Shown here: piece by piece, positions 33,101 through 48,100 of the stretch
Layout: each line of letters opens with the position of its first letter
Position numbering within the stretch: the first letter of the stretch is position 1
Program-made: the position numbers and the translations under genes
DNA from: Paralichthys olivaceus
Taxonomy: Eukaryota; Chordata; Actinopteri; Pleuronectiformes; Paralichthyidae
DNA: 64,000 nucleotides
Direction of reading: 5' to 3'
Assembly (NCBI RefSeq): GCF_024713975.1
Contig: NC_091098.1
Span: 25,821,816 to 25,885,815, forward strand
The notes under the pieces: model-generated
The model's database searches: none
The model's input: the letters and a program-made list of their open reading frames with translations, nothing else
Told to the model about the DNA's origin: nothing

Positions 33101-36100
33101 CAAACTCTCATCTGACCTCCAGATCCTTTTCTCTCTCTTGCCTCAGCATGCAAATCGTTAAGATAACAATTGTTATATTTAAATGAGAATCACATTTGGA
33201 GCCTCGTACGTCCCTCTGACATTTAAACAAGAGGATTTTAGTGTGGTCATTACCCAGAGTTTCATGCTACATTTTTCTCTACTTCGTGACGCACATGCTG
33301 TCAGTTTCCCAGATATCTCGAAAATTTGGGAGCATTTATTCTCATAAAGGTCAGGCTTCTGTCGACATATGCGTCACTGCTATCCTCGTGTTTCTCCCTC
33401 GTTCTGCTTTCACAAGGAATCCATTTCACGTTTGTTGTCAGTGCTGCTGCTCTTTCTCCAGTTTTTGTCATCAGTCCTCCTCGAGCCCAGCTCAACATCT
33501 GCAGCATTCCACTCATTTTAATAGAGTTGTTTGAAACATTAATGTCAACATAACTGAACGGCTCATCGGTGAACACATTCCTTCTCTTTCATAATCTAAG
33601 TCATCTCGCACGCTTTTTTTATTCATGGCATTTTAACAGTTTAGGTGCGGACGTGGGGACCTGCCAAGGAAAAGAATTTACTTCTCTCACACAGCAAAGG
33701 TATAATGTGTGATCCCCAAATTGACAAAGTGGAAAGGAGTCGGTCCTGGAATCTTTAGTGAGGGAAACACAAGAAGTTTGGTTTCATGTGCCAGGAGCCG
33801 TCGTGCAGGAGCAGTGATTTGACTGGTGAAGAAGGAGGTGGATAATCAAGGATGGAGGTAAAGTGGAAGATGTGAGGAATGATGCAGAAGAGGTCACAAA
33901 CAAAGGAAGAGACAGACACACTGAACGGTTACTCTTCTACACCTTAATTATGACCAGGTTACTGTGATGACTGTCCTTCACCTGTTTCTGCTGCTGTTTA
34001 TTAGTATTGAAAGTTTAATGTGTCCAAAAAAACTCATGCCAAGTGTGAAGCCAACAAGATTAACGGTTCTGGAGATTCACAGAGATTTCTACAAGTAGTA
34101 GATGGATCCTTCGACACCAAATTTCACCTGCTCCTTTGTTTACCCGACACATTTCTGATTGTTCTCATAAAGATTACGACTTGAAATCAATTCAGAGTGA
34201 CACATTCCTGGATCCGGCCCTTTGTCTGGTTCTGTGCCAGGAGTCAATGAGTTCTCTTTTTGTCCATTCTCCACTCTGCTTCCACGTTTCAAGAAAACTG
34301 GTTCAGCAGTTTTTTGCGCCGTCCTGCAAACAAACCAGATAAAAAAAATTAAAAAAACAGCAATGGAGACACAGTAGACATTTTTCTATTGTTCATATGT
34401 AGAGAGACCAGGACGGTAGCACATCTCCACCATGTGTGTAGAGTCAGACATTATCCTGAGTGGGTCAAACCCGCCTGAGATTCACTGGAGCGGCTTCCTT
34501 TCCTGATTTGTTTTCCACTGAAGGTGGAACTGACTAAAGTTTCTGATAGTAAAACATATAAAATATTAAGCTTGTGTTTTATTTTTGGTTTTGGCTGTAA
34601 ATTCATTTAGTTTATTTTTTGCAGTTAACTTTTTACTCTGCACACAGCAGAGTGGAATCTGATCTGCTCCAGCTGTGAGTTGATTTAACTGGTCCTGGTC
34701 TTCGGCTACATCTTCACTACTGGAGTCTGAGAGCCGCCGCTGGTCCCGTCCTGCTCGGCTGCGTTTTAGTCTGGACGGACAAAAACTGTTCGGAAACTAT
34801 GACGTAGAAGCACACAAACGCTTTTCGATCACGACGTAGCCCTCGATGATTCGTCAGGGCTCCTATCACAAACTGACCACGTTGTCTTTGCTCACTAACC
34901 CCTTCAGCCGTCAGTTTACACCAGCACATGCAGGCCCAGTGCACGTGGGTGGATACGTGATATGCGTTTTCACGTGTGTAACTAGTGTGTTAGTTACAGG
35001 GTTTTCTCTTTGTGTGTGTGTGTATGTGTTTGTTATAGGTGACGATAGTGGACACTGGGGTGAGGGGAACCATTGCTGTGGGCCTGGTGCCTAAATTCTA
35101 CAGGCTGGACCACCAGCCTGGCTGGCTGCCATACTCTGTAGCTTACCACGCTGACAACGGCAAGTAAGTCAAACCACAGTCATCTATACACTACAGTTTC
35201 TTGCATGGTTTGGGAAAATGGATTGTGGCCTGTTGCTGCCGCATCCACATATAACCGCAAAAGTAATTCCGTATATAATTCTCCTTAGTTCTTGCTTTTA
35301 GTTCTTTCTCCAGCACGAAGTACTTTTGATACAGGGATCATGGCTCTGAGCCCCACAGGCCTCTGAGTTGTTCGTGTTGCTTTTCTTTCTTTTTTCTACT
35401 GATAACTTGAAATGCAAAGGTGCAGTCCGGAAAATGGTGAAGTTTCGTTTAAAGTGAGATCTTCATCATACTTGTTTTGTTTGACCATTATTTTAAAAGT
35501 CAAAAAATTTCATTTGAAATAAAAAAAGAGAAAAGAGAGCTAGAATCATTGTTGCCAAAATATGTAATTTTCTTTTTGTAATTAATCAGTGAATTGTTGG
35601 TAATTTAGAAATTATAAATTATTAACTGCTCAACAGTTCTTATTAAACCACATTTAACTTCACTTTTCCCAGATTTTTGTTTAGATTTGCACAAAAGTAC
35701 ACACACTAATAGATACCAGCTCCCTAAACACGTCTGAAGTTTTTATTTTCATCAAGATCCATGAATCTCTGAGAAATCAATTCAAATCCAGAATCCATAC
35801 TAACTGGGTTCTTACTAACTGTAGATTTACATCTAGTAGTTTTTTTGCACAATTCTGCTAATGAACCAACAGACAGAGAAAACAAACACGAGGAAAACGT
35901 TGATAACAGGAAGTAAAAAAAAAAAAAATTCAGCGTCTGCTGTGATGTTTACTGTTAAATGTAAAGTTCTTCCCTGATCTGTACCACATCCTTCCACCGA
36001 GTCTCATGATAATCCCTCCGGTGGCTTTTTGCGTCATCCTCCCTACAGACAGACAAACACACTCAGAAGAAAACATAACCCCCTTGGCGGAGGGAATACG

Positions 36101-39100
36101 AGCTTCTGATTCATACCTTAGATACTTATTTGACCTAAACTGGGCGCTAAGCACTTTCGCTACGTGCTCTGTGTTTAGCGCCATGTTTAGGACTGGATTT
36201 ATATTTGTGGTTCTCTGTAGATATTTCAGCATCTGATTTCACCCGTTGATGGCACCACACACTCCTGCAGCATTAGACAGATGTGTTGTACATTATCAGG
36301 CCATTGCAGCTACTGTAATTATATGCCTCAAAGTTGTTTACATGTTTTTCCACCATAATGAGGTTAACGAATGTAAAAGTAAAGTGTGTGGGACGAAGGG
36401 TCAGAGGTCAGCCTGCTCTAAACTCCGCGTTCCAACGGCGTTTGTTCCTCCTCTTCTTTATTTGGTCATCGAGCCTCTTGCACGGCTCGTTCTCCCAAAA
36501 CAGTCAACTTGAGTGTTATTATAGATTGTTAATATACTCCGTTATATATTTGATGTTGTTTGGTGACAGTGGAATAACATTGGACTTATTGTATTGTCTT
36601 CCACTTAATGAAGGAATTGTTTTTCCTCTCCACAGTCCTTGGTCGTTACGGGAACTGTTGGGTTTCTCCACAATTATTAAGGTCTCGACCTTGCAATGAA
36701 AAGTGCCTTGAGATAATGTATATTATGATTCGGTGCTATACAAATAAAATTGAGTTGAGTTATACCCTGACAGACATTTTCCACTTTACACCCATTGTTT
36801 ATTATATCTTTAATCTATAACCGTCCTTAATTTGCATGTGAAGAATGAGCAAAGGTTCCAGTGGAGAGGTGAAAGAAGCTTGTGAGCACAAACATTCATC
36901 ATCAACGACGGTGTCACTTCAAACCAATCACCAGGAAAATAATCATGATTGAATCATTGTTTTTAGCAGCAGAAGTAGGAGAGAGGACGACAATGAGACG
37001 TGTGTCTCTTCTTCCCTTTAGACTGTACAATGGAAACCCTGTGGGGCAGCAGTTTGGACCAAAGTGTGCTCGAGGTGACCGCATTGGCTGTGGAATACAC
37101 TCCGAAAATACAGAAGCAGATTTTTCAACAGTCTTTTTCACCAAAAATGGCAAAGAGGTAAGTGTGTTGATGAGGTGTCGTCTCCGTTTGCCGTCTGTCT
37201 TTCTTTCGCTCACTGTGTCTCTCTACGTCTCTCTCTCTCTCTCCCGCTCAGGTGGGTTCAGTGGATGTTCCTGTGTTGGCTGAGGGGCTGTTCCCCGCTG
37301 TAGGGATGCACTCCATGGGGGAGGAGGTGAAGGTTGACCTGCAGGCTGAGTGGTTCCTGGAGGAGGATGAGAGTATGATGATGGTTGACAGCCATGAGGA
37401 TGACTGGGGTCGGCTTTACGACGTCAGGGTGAGCGGAACGGTAAGAAGAAGAAAATCTCTTTTGGTTAATGGAGTAAATTTGTTTTCCTCACGCTCGGGC
37501 CGCGCGGCGCTCGGGACCGGCTGATCTGCTGCAGAGCTGCTACATGAGGTTTCTGGTATGACAACTGTGTTTCCTTGAATAAAATGTACTCAACTAAATA
37601 CCAGAACTCTTCAGTATGAAACTGCAAATCTTCCGGTCCTGCAACAACAACAAAAACCTTGTTAACACTAATCCATTGCGCGCTGCTCACACATCCGCTG
37701 TGGCCGGAACGTTATTGAGAATTACATTGGATGAGTATCAGTTTCATCTTTTGTAGTTTAGCTTAGAACGAGATGATGGAACATAACACTTTGCTGCTAT
37801 TTTCAGAATTGTTAAACATGACTGCATAGAATCGGAGGCATTGGTGATTATTACTGTGAAAACAAACAGAATACATGTTGTATAGTTTGTGTGTTTTCCT
37901 TGCACATGTGTACGAATCACTCAACTGCTCGTGGTTTCACATATCCCTCGTTGTTGACAGCCGTGCTTAATGCTTCAGGCAAAGCTCTAGACACAATAAC
38001 TTAAATTTAAATGATTTTGTCTCGTCCCATCATCATCTTGCCGTGACTGGATTTGGGTCACCTTTGTTTTTGCAGGTTGCTTCATGACATCAGCTCGGGG
38101 ATTTTCCTCCGAGTTCTGTATAGACACCAGGTTCAGTAACAAGATAAACAGCAGACTGTCAGTGAAGACGTTGAGTCTCTCGTCTTTCATTCCCTCTTTG
38201 CTTCTTCATAGTTGGGGATTATGCAACAGTTCAAATCAGTTCAACAGGCAAATCAACTTTCAGATCTTAGGCACACAAGCAGGGTAACTTTCATCCACGG
38301 ATAGAGATACATATAAATCTTAAGACGTCTCTTATTCAAGGAACCACCGTCAGCCTTTGGTTGCCGCATTGTAATCACTTTAATTGCAGTCATGATTTGT
38401 AGTCCTGTGTGTTATTATACCATTATACACCAATTACAGCTAATGAATTCTAATTAAACCTAATTCACACAACACACTGCTTTTGGTGTAACTCAAAGAC
38501 CTCTCACACTTTAACAGTTGTGTTTTTGGTGAAATAATGAACACGTTTCAAGACGTTTGACGTTTCATCGACTAGTTGTAAACTTTGCCTGCCATGTGTT
38601 CGGTGGTGGTTGTGGGGGGGTATACAGAGCTACTTGAGGAAATAAAGCTGAGTGAAGCTGAGACTTGATTTAAACTAGGACGTTCAGGGAGCTCATATCA
38701 CTGCCAAGGCAACAGTCTCCTTATGAAACCACATTTAAATGTGTTAGATCTGCACCAAATCACACATCAAGCCTTGTGGTAATGTGTTTTGTAGTTTTGT
38801 GCGTAACTCTGCTAACGAACCAACCGACAGAAAAAGCAAACAGTTGCAGATGGAAAGGTAACCTCCTCTGCAAAGGTGATAATATTGATGATTGCAGCTG
38901 TAGTTTGATTTCTTCATGATGTGATCAATGCCTCACCATTTCAGAAGATCCTACATAGAGTTTACGGTCTGGAACCAGGTCGACTAACTACGAGAGGAAT
39001 TGTGACCATAAAAATATTGGAAAATGTGACAAAGGCAAAGGTACAAGACTGAACAGTGTAGCATCGTAGTATGATTCCTTGTGACTTCTACAGGAGAATA

Positions 39101-42100
39101 TAACTCTGTTTCATAGCTTGTAGTCCGGTTACCTCGGATGGTTAAATATTGTTGCTGATCATCTGTGTGCCTGATGAGAGGTGTTTCTAATAATCTCTTT
39201 ATTTACATATGTGACGGAGTAAAGAACATCACCGTAGACGTCAGGCTCAAAAAGGACAATAGAGCTGAATCCTGATTATTGTGATTATTTCAGGACTATT
39301 GTGTCGCGTTGCATTGCACACTATATTTATTTATTCTTCTGTTCACTGTAATTACCTCCTGCAAGCCTGATCAGGTTTGTATTTTCTCCGCTGTGTCACA
39401 TCGGGACACTTGTTGATCTGGTGACGCAGCAGGTGAGGTTAGGCTACTTATTGTGTTTGTAGAAAATGGTCTAAGAAAGTTTTGCCTTGTTTGTCTGAGC
39501 AGCTCCATCCTGCTCCTGTTGTAGTTAGTAACGTCTTTCTCTAAAGTTCCCTTTGCGACACAGTTGGGGTCTTTTTTTTTTTTTTAAATTCTGTCAGAAC
39601 TAGTTTTCAAGACTCGTCCTGAGACGTCAGGAATCAAAAAACACCCACAGACTGAAAGTGGAAATGAATCATTGAGAAACAATTAGCACATCTATCCTGT
39701 CTGTCATTTCTTCTTGAAGACATCTCATTACACATGAACAATATGAAAAGATACTTGATACTTCAAAATTGAAAAACTAGAGGTATCCCTCTTTCACACC
39801 TAAATGAATTTTGAATATGGTTAAACCTATTTTAAAACGAGGATTGACTCCTTCACCATTGCCAGCAGAGTTTGCCTTTACGTTTTTTCCGGTGAGCCAT
39901 GTTCGACTTCCTGTAAGCACTGGAAACTGAGAACCACAGACATTTTTTTTTTTTTTACCCCAAAATCACTGTTGCTCATTGTTACCAAGGTTTAACGCTC
40001 ATGGCCACATCCGGACATCCAATGTGTATATTTATGCTGCGCCAGAATAGATGCAGCATCAGCGTCTAGACTGTTGGGTTTTTTTTGTCTTTTGCCACAA
40101 GTGAATATGAATCAGCGTCTCACAGATGCACAGGTCTGACTGTCTGTGTGAACGGTAAAAACTTTATGGACCATAGGCAAGTGCTAGTGCAAGAACGCAG
40201 TAACACGACTGCACGAGATCTCTTGTACACGTTGTTTTGGTTCATAATGAAACCGCGGTGGGACAAATAACAGAACGGCGAGTTGACACAGTCTAGATGA
40301 TTCATGGGAAACACTTTATCTGCACCTGATGGTGTCACTAGAAGTAAAAGTCAGGTGATCACAAACTTCATCCTCCTGTCACTTCTAAAGTCTCACACCG
40401 ATTCATTTAACAATTGAGATATTTCAGCCCGAACCAAATGGTGGACCAACCTGCTGACACAGCCACATTACCATCACGAGAGCCTTGCCAGCCAGCATGG
40501 CTAATTAGTCACTTTGTTAAATGGCATAACAGATTTTTTTCCACCTTAGCTTCGGGCCAAATTCAAGCGTTGCACAGTGATTAATAATGACCGATATTTG
40601 GCAGAGTTCGGATGCAGGGTTGTTTTCTCAGACACAGACTAAACTATGATTCAAGAAGCTTCTATCAGCCACGTGAATGGTGCTCATTGTTGGAAACAAC
40701 TTTGTCATCAGATGTATCACAGCTCTGCGTAACCGCCACTTTACAGTAGTGAACTGTAACACCTTTGTTCTGTGTTGAGGTGCGAGCTCCCGCTTCAAAC
40801 AGTTAACCACAGGAGCACTGGCGGGTCTCTCAGCGACCCTGCGGAGACGACGGTCGGTGTGTGTGTGATAAACGTGTGTTTCCTCAGTCGTCACGGACAC
40901 AAACGTGCAGCGCAGAGGTCTTCTCTCAGAGCAGATTGCTGAGGGTGAGGGGGATGATTCAATTAGCAGTCTTGCTCTCTGTTTTTCTGTCTGTCTCTCT
41001 TTTTCTGTTTTTCTGGACCGAGGAGTGGCAATGGCATGAAACGTGTTGCCAGAGCCAAGTGCCTGGCAGTCCACCAGGTTGTAAAATTTCAATAAGTGGA
41101 GTAAGGGGACTCCAAGGAATCTTTCACTCTTTCTCATGTGGTTGGAGGTTTTCACAGCTGGAGCGCCCGGCTGCACGGTCCGCTCAACAGTCCGCTCGAC
41201 AGTCCAACACTCATTTCTTTCTCTCCTTCTCTCTTTTTTTTTTTTTTTTTTTCCTAATGAGCAAGCAGCCATTAGCCTCCAGGTCCATGACGTGGTCGCT
41301 ATTGTCAGGGTGATAATAGTCAAACAGATAAGGTTGTCAAGTTCTGACAAGTTCACCCTGAAGAAGGCTGTGGGAGCTGTTGTAACAGTAGCTGCTCCCT
41401 GTGATGACAGAAGCTACGTCCTTACTTCACCATTGTCATTTGTAAAAAGGTGTTTTCTAACTAAAACCATCGCTGTCCACACAAGCCTCCAGTTTTAATC
41501 TCAGTCCACACAAGCCTCCAGTTTTAATCTCAGTCCACACAAGCCTCCAGTTTTAATCTCAGTCCACACAAACATCACGTGACCACACATGTACACTGGG
41601 CGTGCATGTGCCAGCTGATCTTCTACGCATGTACGCAGTTGTATTATTGTAAAATACAGAATCAACAACAGCTGTGAGCAGAGACAGCAGGGTTACCGAC
41701 ACTTGAACGTGATTCTCCATGTTGCGTCATACAGCCGGGAAGAGGGTCATGTGATAGAAGCCTGACGAGTCAACGAAGGCTTCATCTAGACAGAATCAGC
41801 AAGATGTGTGTGTCTACGTCACTGTTTCCAAATATCTGTTTTACCAGACTGAAACGAGACCTAGCGGAGTTTCCCAACTTCTCCCTGTCGGAGGCTCTTA
41901 CACTCCGGAGTAGTGTGGACGCCGGGCGTGTGCGTCTGAGGTGATCCTTTAAAATGGAAACGCAGTTGTGTGGATGTAGCAAGAGAAAGTTTGTTTTAAG
42001 AGCAACAAGCAAAAGAAAAGGAAAGTGTGGCAGAGGAAATGAAAATACAGGAGGAGAAGTTAAAGTAAAGTAGAGGTTTGTTCTGAAGGCCAGACATGTT

Positions 42101-45100
42101 TGAGGAGCTGGATTAGAATGAGGTAAGATTAGGTTTTAAGGGCAGAACATTATGTCAGCCACAAGGTGGTCTCACTTAATCTCTGTGTTGGTTTTGACTT
42201 CTAATTCACTTCATTGAGTGGTTTTAACCAAAGCTTTGCCTCAAGTTTTCCAAGTGTCTACTCTTCTCCTCTCCTCCTCTCCTTCTCACTTCCTCTCTTC
42301 TCCTCTCCTCTCTTCCTAGCCTTCTTTTTACTCTTCTCTCCTCATCTCCTCTCCTCCTCACTTCCTCTCTTCTCCTCTCCTCCTGTCTCCCTCCCTCCTT
42401 GTCTCCTCTGATCTGCATCTGCTCTGCTTCTCACCTCCTCTCTCTCCCTCATCTCCTCTCCCTCATCTCCTCTTCCTCATCTCCTCTCCCGTCGTTGTGC
42501 TTCTTTTCTTTTCCACTATCCTTTTCCCTACTCTCCTCGTTTGGTCTCCACTCTTCCACTTTTCCTCTCCCCCATCCTTGTTTCCTCTCTCCTCCTCCTC
42601 CTCCTCTTTGCTCCATATATACAAAGCTCCTATGGATTTCAATAACATTTTAGCTGTCAAGCCCCGAGCTGTGAGGTGTATATTTTAACAGGCACGGAAA
42701 TGTTTTTCCTCCTTTTTTCACACATGCGGCTTGCAACAGATATTTCCAGTCGTGGTGGTTTCCGATGACTTATGTATCTATCGTTGGGTTGCCACCGATG
42801 AATTACACCTCTGTGGCTCTTCAGTGGTTTGTTTCACCCAGCAGCACCTCGCAAACACTTGGTCAAAACACTGGAATAGTTTTTACAGGTTGCTATTTGA
42901 TAAGTGTGGATAATCACTGTTCCGGATGATAGCTGTCCTTACTGATTGTCAAGAGGAGAGGGGGGAAAAAAACAGGGTGACGGAAAAGATTGCTGCAAGA
43001 TGAATGACTTTCCTGACTGGTATGCTTTTGATGAGGCAGTACTGAGGAGCGCAAAGCCGCAGAATGCATGGAGCACAATGGTGATGGTAGTGACTTGTCT
43101 GCAGCTAAATCGTCGCCTTTGTGAATTGTTTACATTACAGTTTGGGGAGAGGGGAGGGTGCCACTCCTGTTTAGATAGGTGGGTGTCTGATCCGAGATTT
43201 CTGCCCACTGTCATCATACCTACCTCACCAAATATTTCCCTACCTTCTCTGCTCAGTCTATTCATGTGTCCGGCACCATCGAGTACTGTATGGGGTTTTT
43301 CCGATACCGGTACTTTTTCTTAAAGCACAAATCAATGCTCAATAAAATGTGTTAAGACAAATTGGAAATTTAACATGAGACTGTCAGGAGTTTAACAGAT
43401 ATAACATATTGGCAAAAAACTAATTTCCATAAAAAGGAAAGAAGAAGACTTTACCACTAAATAAAACAGTTTCAGTGTTTAAAACAAACTCATTTTCAAC
43501 TGTCTCCAAACTCCGGGGGCCAGAGACGCCCGCACTGCTGCCTGATGTGTTTGACATAGTCTCACACAAGCAGTCGAACACGAGAGGAGAGGATCTGAGT
43601 CTGGGTGGATCCAGGAATTCTTTTCGTTTTCACTTAAACAATAATGAAAGAATGAACTTTGGTGCAGCTTGATTGATTTTTATTTTGATCCTCCTTTATT
43701 TTGCTGCTCCTCGTCTTGGGAATGCAACAGGTTGTTTTTTTTTTTTTTTCACATGTGAGGACAGAAACACAAACTGTCTGTCAAAGGACCATCAGTGGCG
43801 AAACCTCAGTTTTCCTCTGCTTGGCTCGTACTTCATTTGTTTTTGCCTGAGGTGTGTTATGTGTCAGACTGGAACCCACACACAGAGATGTCTAAATTAT
43901 ATGAACATGGGTTAGTGATTAAAGTAACCATTAGCCAGCTGGTTGTTGGGGTTGAGTTAATAATTTCAGTCTGAAATGCTCAGACTGATTTGTGGGTTGC
44001 TGGCAAATTATACTGCACATTTAAAATACTGTCAGACAGTACGTAGGATTATGAATGTTTTTATTTTAATGGTTTTCATCACGGTATACGGACATGAACA
44101 CTAATAATAGTACACTTCTCTCTGGGCCGGTGCTTCGACAGTCCTGTGTTATTGTGATGGTGTTCACAGGAAGGAGCTGGGATGAAAAGAACCCATTATC
44201 ATTATCAACCATGAAAAATCAATTATAAAAAAATAAAGAATTAAATTTTCTTCAAATGCTCAGCTGTGGTCTGAATACTTGTCCTTATGCAGTTTATGTT
44301 GTGCTGGGTAAAAGAAAGCAGCCCAGCCGATCAATTGAAATGTGATGAGGTCAGAAGTAACCCAACGAGGAACCAGACAGAGGACAAGGGCAGCGTCAGG
44401 AGATGAGACTCTCAGAACCAAAAAATGTTTTCATCCTCATTGTCTCTGTTAGAAATGGTCTCACGCAGATCAGCCCACAGTAACTTTGCACTTCTGCACT
44501 TTACCAACTCGCAGCTGGGTGTAGTCACAATGTGAACAAGCCAGACTGGTGAAATGGTCATTTATCACTCAGCCGGTAATGTTCAGTTCAGCACAGCAAC
44601 ATTTTCCTGGTTGGTAGGTAAAAGAAAAAAAGAAACCGTGTTAAGTTAAGTCTTTAATAGCTGAAAGAGAAGTTTGATCACGTGACATAAACTCAAACAG
44701 CTGTTTTGTTCCTGAGCTCCTTTGACAGGTCGAGCTTACAACACATAAAGACGTGATGGATCTGTTCGGGTCTTTTGTTAAACACCAATAAATTAAACAC
44801 TCTTTGATGAACTGACGTCTTGATTTCTGCAAGTCACTCCATCACATATGGATTGTTGGGTTTTCCCTCTATACCTTTGTCGCGGCTGCCAGTGGACTGT
44901 GTCTTGGGCAAACAGAACATGTTTCGTAGTGATCTGAAACGAAATATGATATTTTTGCTTGCCACCATGCTGCTGCTCTGTTGTTTGTCTTTACAGGAGA
45001 ACTTTGGCTGGGTTTCCTCTGCGTACGTGCGGCTCAGTAGTCGCAGCAGTCGCTGTGCCCACCAAGTTAATCCCCTCAGATGCGGATGAGCGGGCCGATG

Positions 45101-48100
45101 ACTAAGTGGACGGCACCTGAGTCTGCAGTTATCGGTTTTCCCAAGTTTACTGGAACATCTCGTTCTCTCCCTCCCCCTCTTTCCACCTCTCCCCTCCGTG
45201 CGGAGATTAAAACTCTTCAGGATGTATGCGTCTTACCCTCTGACACATTTTTTCGCTGAGCAGTTAAGATTTTTTAAAAACTTGTTTACATATTGTTGTA
45301 GCCATTCAGAGCATCTGCTTCTCTGTCTGAGCCGATCACGTTTCTGTCTTTTTAGATTTTAATTATTGTCATCGGTCGTTGTTCGTCGTCGTACCTTTTC
45401 CAGTTTCCAGAGCCAGCTGTAGTACCTATAAAGGTTTCCTGTTTCCTGTCTTCCTCTTGGAACAATAGACATGAATCCCAACATGACAGTGATCTCGGAT
45501 GAAAGTACACAACTTTCCCATCAACTTGTTGCAACCCAGCGGTGGCACAGTGGTGATTGGCTCCAGGTGTCTGACCCCGAGCGGCGTGAGAAAAGAATAA
45601 ACCAGGGATAACCTCATTAATCAAATTTGAATAGATCCCACTGCACTGAAATGCTGAATTAAAGTGTAGTGTTGTAGAATTCCTATTATTTTTAAGTTTA
45701 AGCGTTGCAGATTTCTGCTCATCTACTAATAAAAACAAGCTGAGAGTCGGTTGCAGAGCGGCCAACAGAAGTGAATCGCACTCCTGGAAGACGTGACACG
45801 TTGGCTAGTGGGAAAAGTTTAACGGTTGGCCGGCTGGTCATCTTTTTGACCCTCTCACTATTCAAAAGCGTGGTCGTTCAGTTTGAGGACTTGTTGATTT
45901 CACGCTCAGGTGTCGTGATGCTCTCACCCAAAACCCGGCTCTCGCGCTCAAATGGACGCTGCTTGTGCTCAGACTCTGCACTCAGGTCTTTTGTTGCCTG
46001 GACAGATTACCTGCGCTCCAGCTGTGCTCTTCACACCTTTCCGCTCCCGCTGCACCATGCAACATGTGTGTTTCCAGCTTTGTCGCACGCAGCTGGTTGT
46101 ATGCTCCGTTTTTCCCTGGCGGGTGTAGAGAGACACTTTGTGTGTTTGCGTGTCTTTTGAATGTTGTGTTGTTAATATCACAGGAACAAAAGCAGAATGA
46201 TTATTTGTTGCACAGCCACAATTGAGGGATTTCGGTGAACAAAGGCGTTAAGTTATGTATTTAAGAAGGTTTTTTTTTTTTCCTTGAAATGTTTTTCAGT
46301 TTCTTCACACAAAGGGCTTCTGTGGATTTTATTACCTCGAGCAACGCTATCTATTTTTCTTAGCACGAAAAACAAAGAAGTCACGCGACACAAAGCCCCA
46401 CTGGATTTTTCACACGATTCTAATTACAAATGTTAACAATGGAATATAAAATTTTTGGTTTTGCAAATATTTCATGAAGAAGGAAATACATATTTTAGAC
46501 CCCATAGATGGACACAATAACTTTTATTACTCTACAAGAGTACTGAGTATTTCTATTTCAGCATAACAAGCCTACGACAGCCATTTTTTTTCAATCTTTG
46601 ATATCTGACAAACTGCGTCAGTGAACCTGGTGCTAATCGTGAACATATTAATATACGTGGTCGTCTGTATTTAGACGTGCTGAATCCAATTACTGAGATT
46701 TTGTTTCGAGGTCTAGTTATGATATATAGCATCATCCTTTCCACTTAAATGCAACAATACTTGAAGTATAACTATTTTGTTATTCTCTTAGCTCTTACTC
46801 AAGACTAACGCTGTGTTTTTCTACAACGTTCCTGTAAAGTTGTAACTTTTTACGACTTTGTCCAAATAAATCAGCTCTGGTGGAAATACTTGCGGGCATC
46901 CGAGCCGCAGGTTAATTCGGGTAACATCTTCCCAGCAGTGGTAACTGCGATAATAAAAGGAATGTATTAAAAGGTGATGAAAAGCTCCACATGGCCAATG
47001 AGTGATGAGGTGTCTGTGAAGGGCAACAATGTAGGTCCTTGGTTCTCACAGGTTTCAACGGAAATCTCACAGGGACGATTGATTGATTAAATCTGCAAAG
47101 TAACTTTACGGTGCACTCAAAGTATTCAGTACTCTTCAGTTTTTTGTTGTTGTGATGCTAAAATACATTTACCTTTTTTTTCCCCTCATCAATTTGCACA
47201 GTTCCTCAGAATGTCAAAGCAAAAACAGGCTTGCAAAAAAAATGTAATGTTCTCAAGAGAACACATATCTCGAGAACCGTCATGTGTAGTGTCATGGGCC
47301 CGAGGATTAGTAATTTTGACTTGATGTGATTTCTTTACACTCAATAATAACAATAACAATAAAAAGGCAAACAGCTACTGCAGTCAGCGGAGGCAGGGTA
47401 GTGTGTCTCAACAGTTCTGTGGACCAAGTTAAACATGTCGTCTTCCACGTCCTCAGATAACCTACAGCAACTTGCAGCAGCATCTGCAGCGTAAAGCGCT
47501 TTGAGCGGTCATCAAGACTAGAAAAGCGCGATATAAATACAACCATTCACCATTTATCTGCACCGCCAGAAACAGACGTTCTCAACGGGCACTGCGACAG
47601 TAAGAGGTTTAACACATCCACGACTCTTCAGGAGCTGGAACCTGAGCAGAGGGGCCTTGGGTTGACCTTCAGAGATCCTGCAGCACTCCACAGATCTGGA
47701 CTTTATATCACAGTTGCCTCTTCTACGACACACGAACGCACATAAAGGACTCTTTGATGAAACCAAGATTGAGCAGTTTGACCTGGAGGAAACCAGGCAT
47801 CACTCATCACCTGTCCAATATCAATTCAAGGGGGGGGGGGTGGCAGGTTTGATGCAAAACTGAACGGAGTAAAAGTACAGCGATATCCTTCATGTACACC
47901 TGGTCCAGAGAGCTCAGGGCGTCCAACTTGGCTCAAAGTACAACCAAAAGATTTACTAGTTAGAATCTTGACAGTTAGGATTGTGAGCACTTCAGTCCTT
48001 TCACAGTGATGGAGCCAAGACAATCCTGCAGCAGATGATAGTGCTACCAAGCAATAGCCCTGGAGGTTAGTGTTAAAATATTAAAACTTAACGTTAAAAT

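Noticed and set aside
40628..41356. 242-codon minus-strand ORF inside a spryd3 intron
   Set aside because: Its protein runs through poly-A/T and low-complexity stretches (KKKKKK, RRRER), shows no domain, and has no splice or promoter support.
41476..41572. CRISPR-like array of 29-bp repeats
   Set aside because: The units are directly contiguous with no spacers, and this is a vertebrate genome. It is a tandem duplication.
45352..45765. 137-codon minus-strand ORF
   Set aside because: No recognisable domain, biased composition and no splice context; it sits in a repeat-rich intron.
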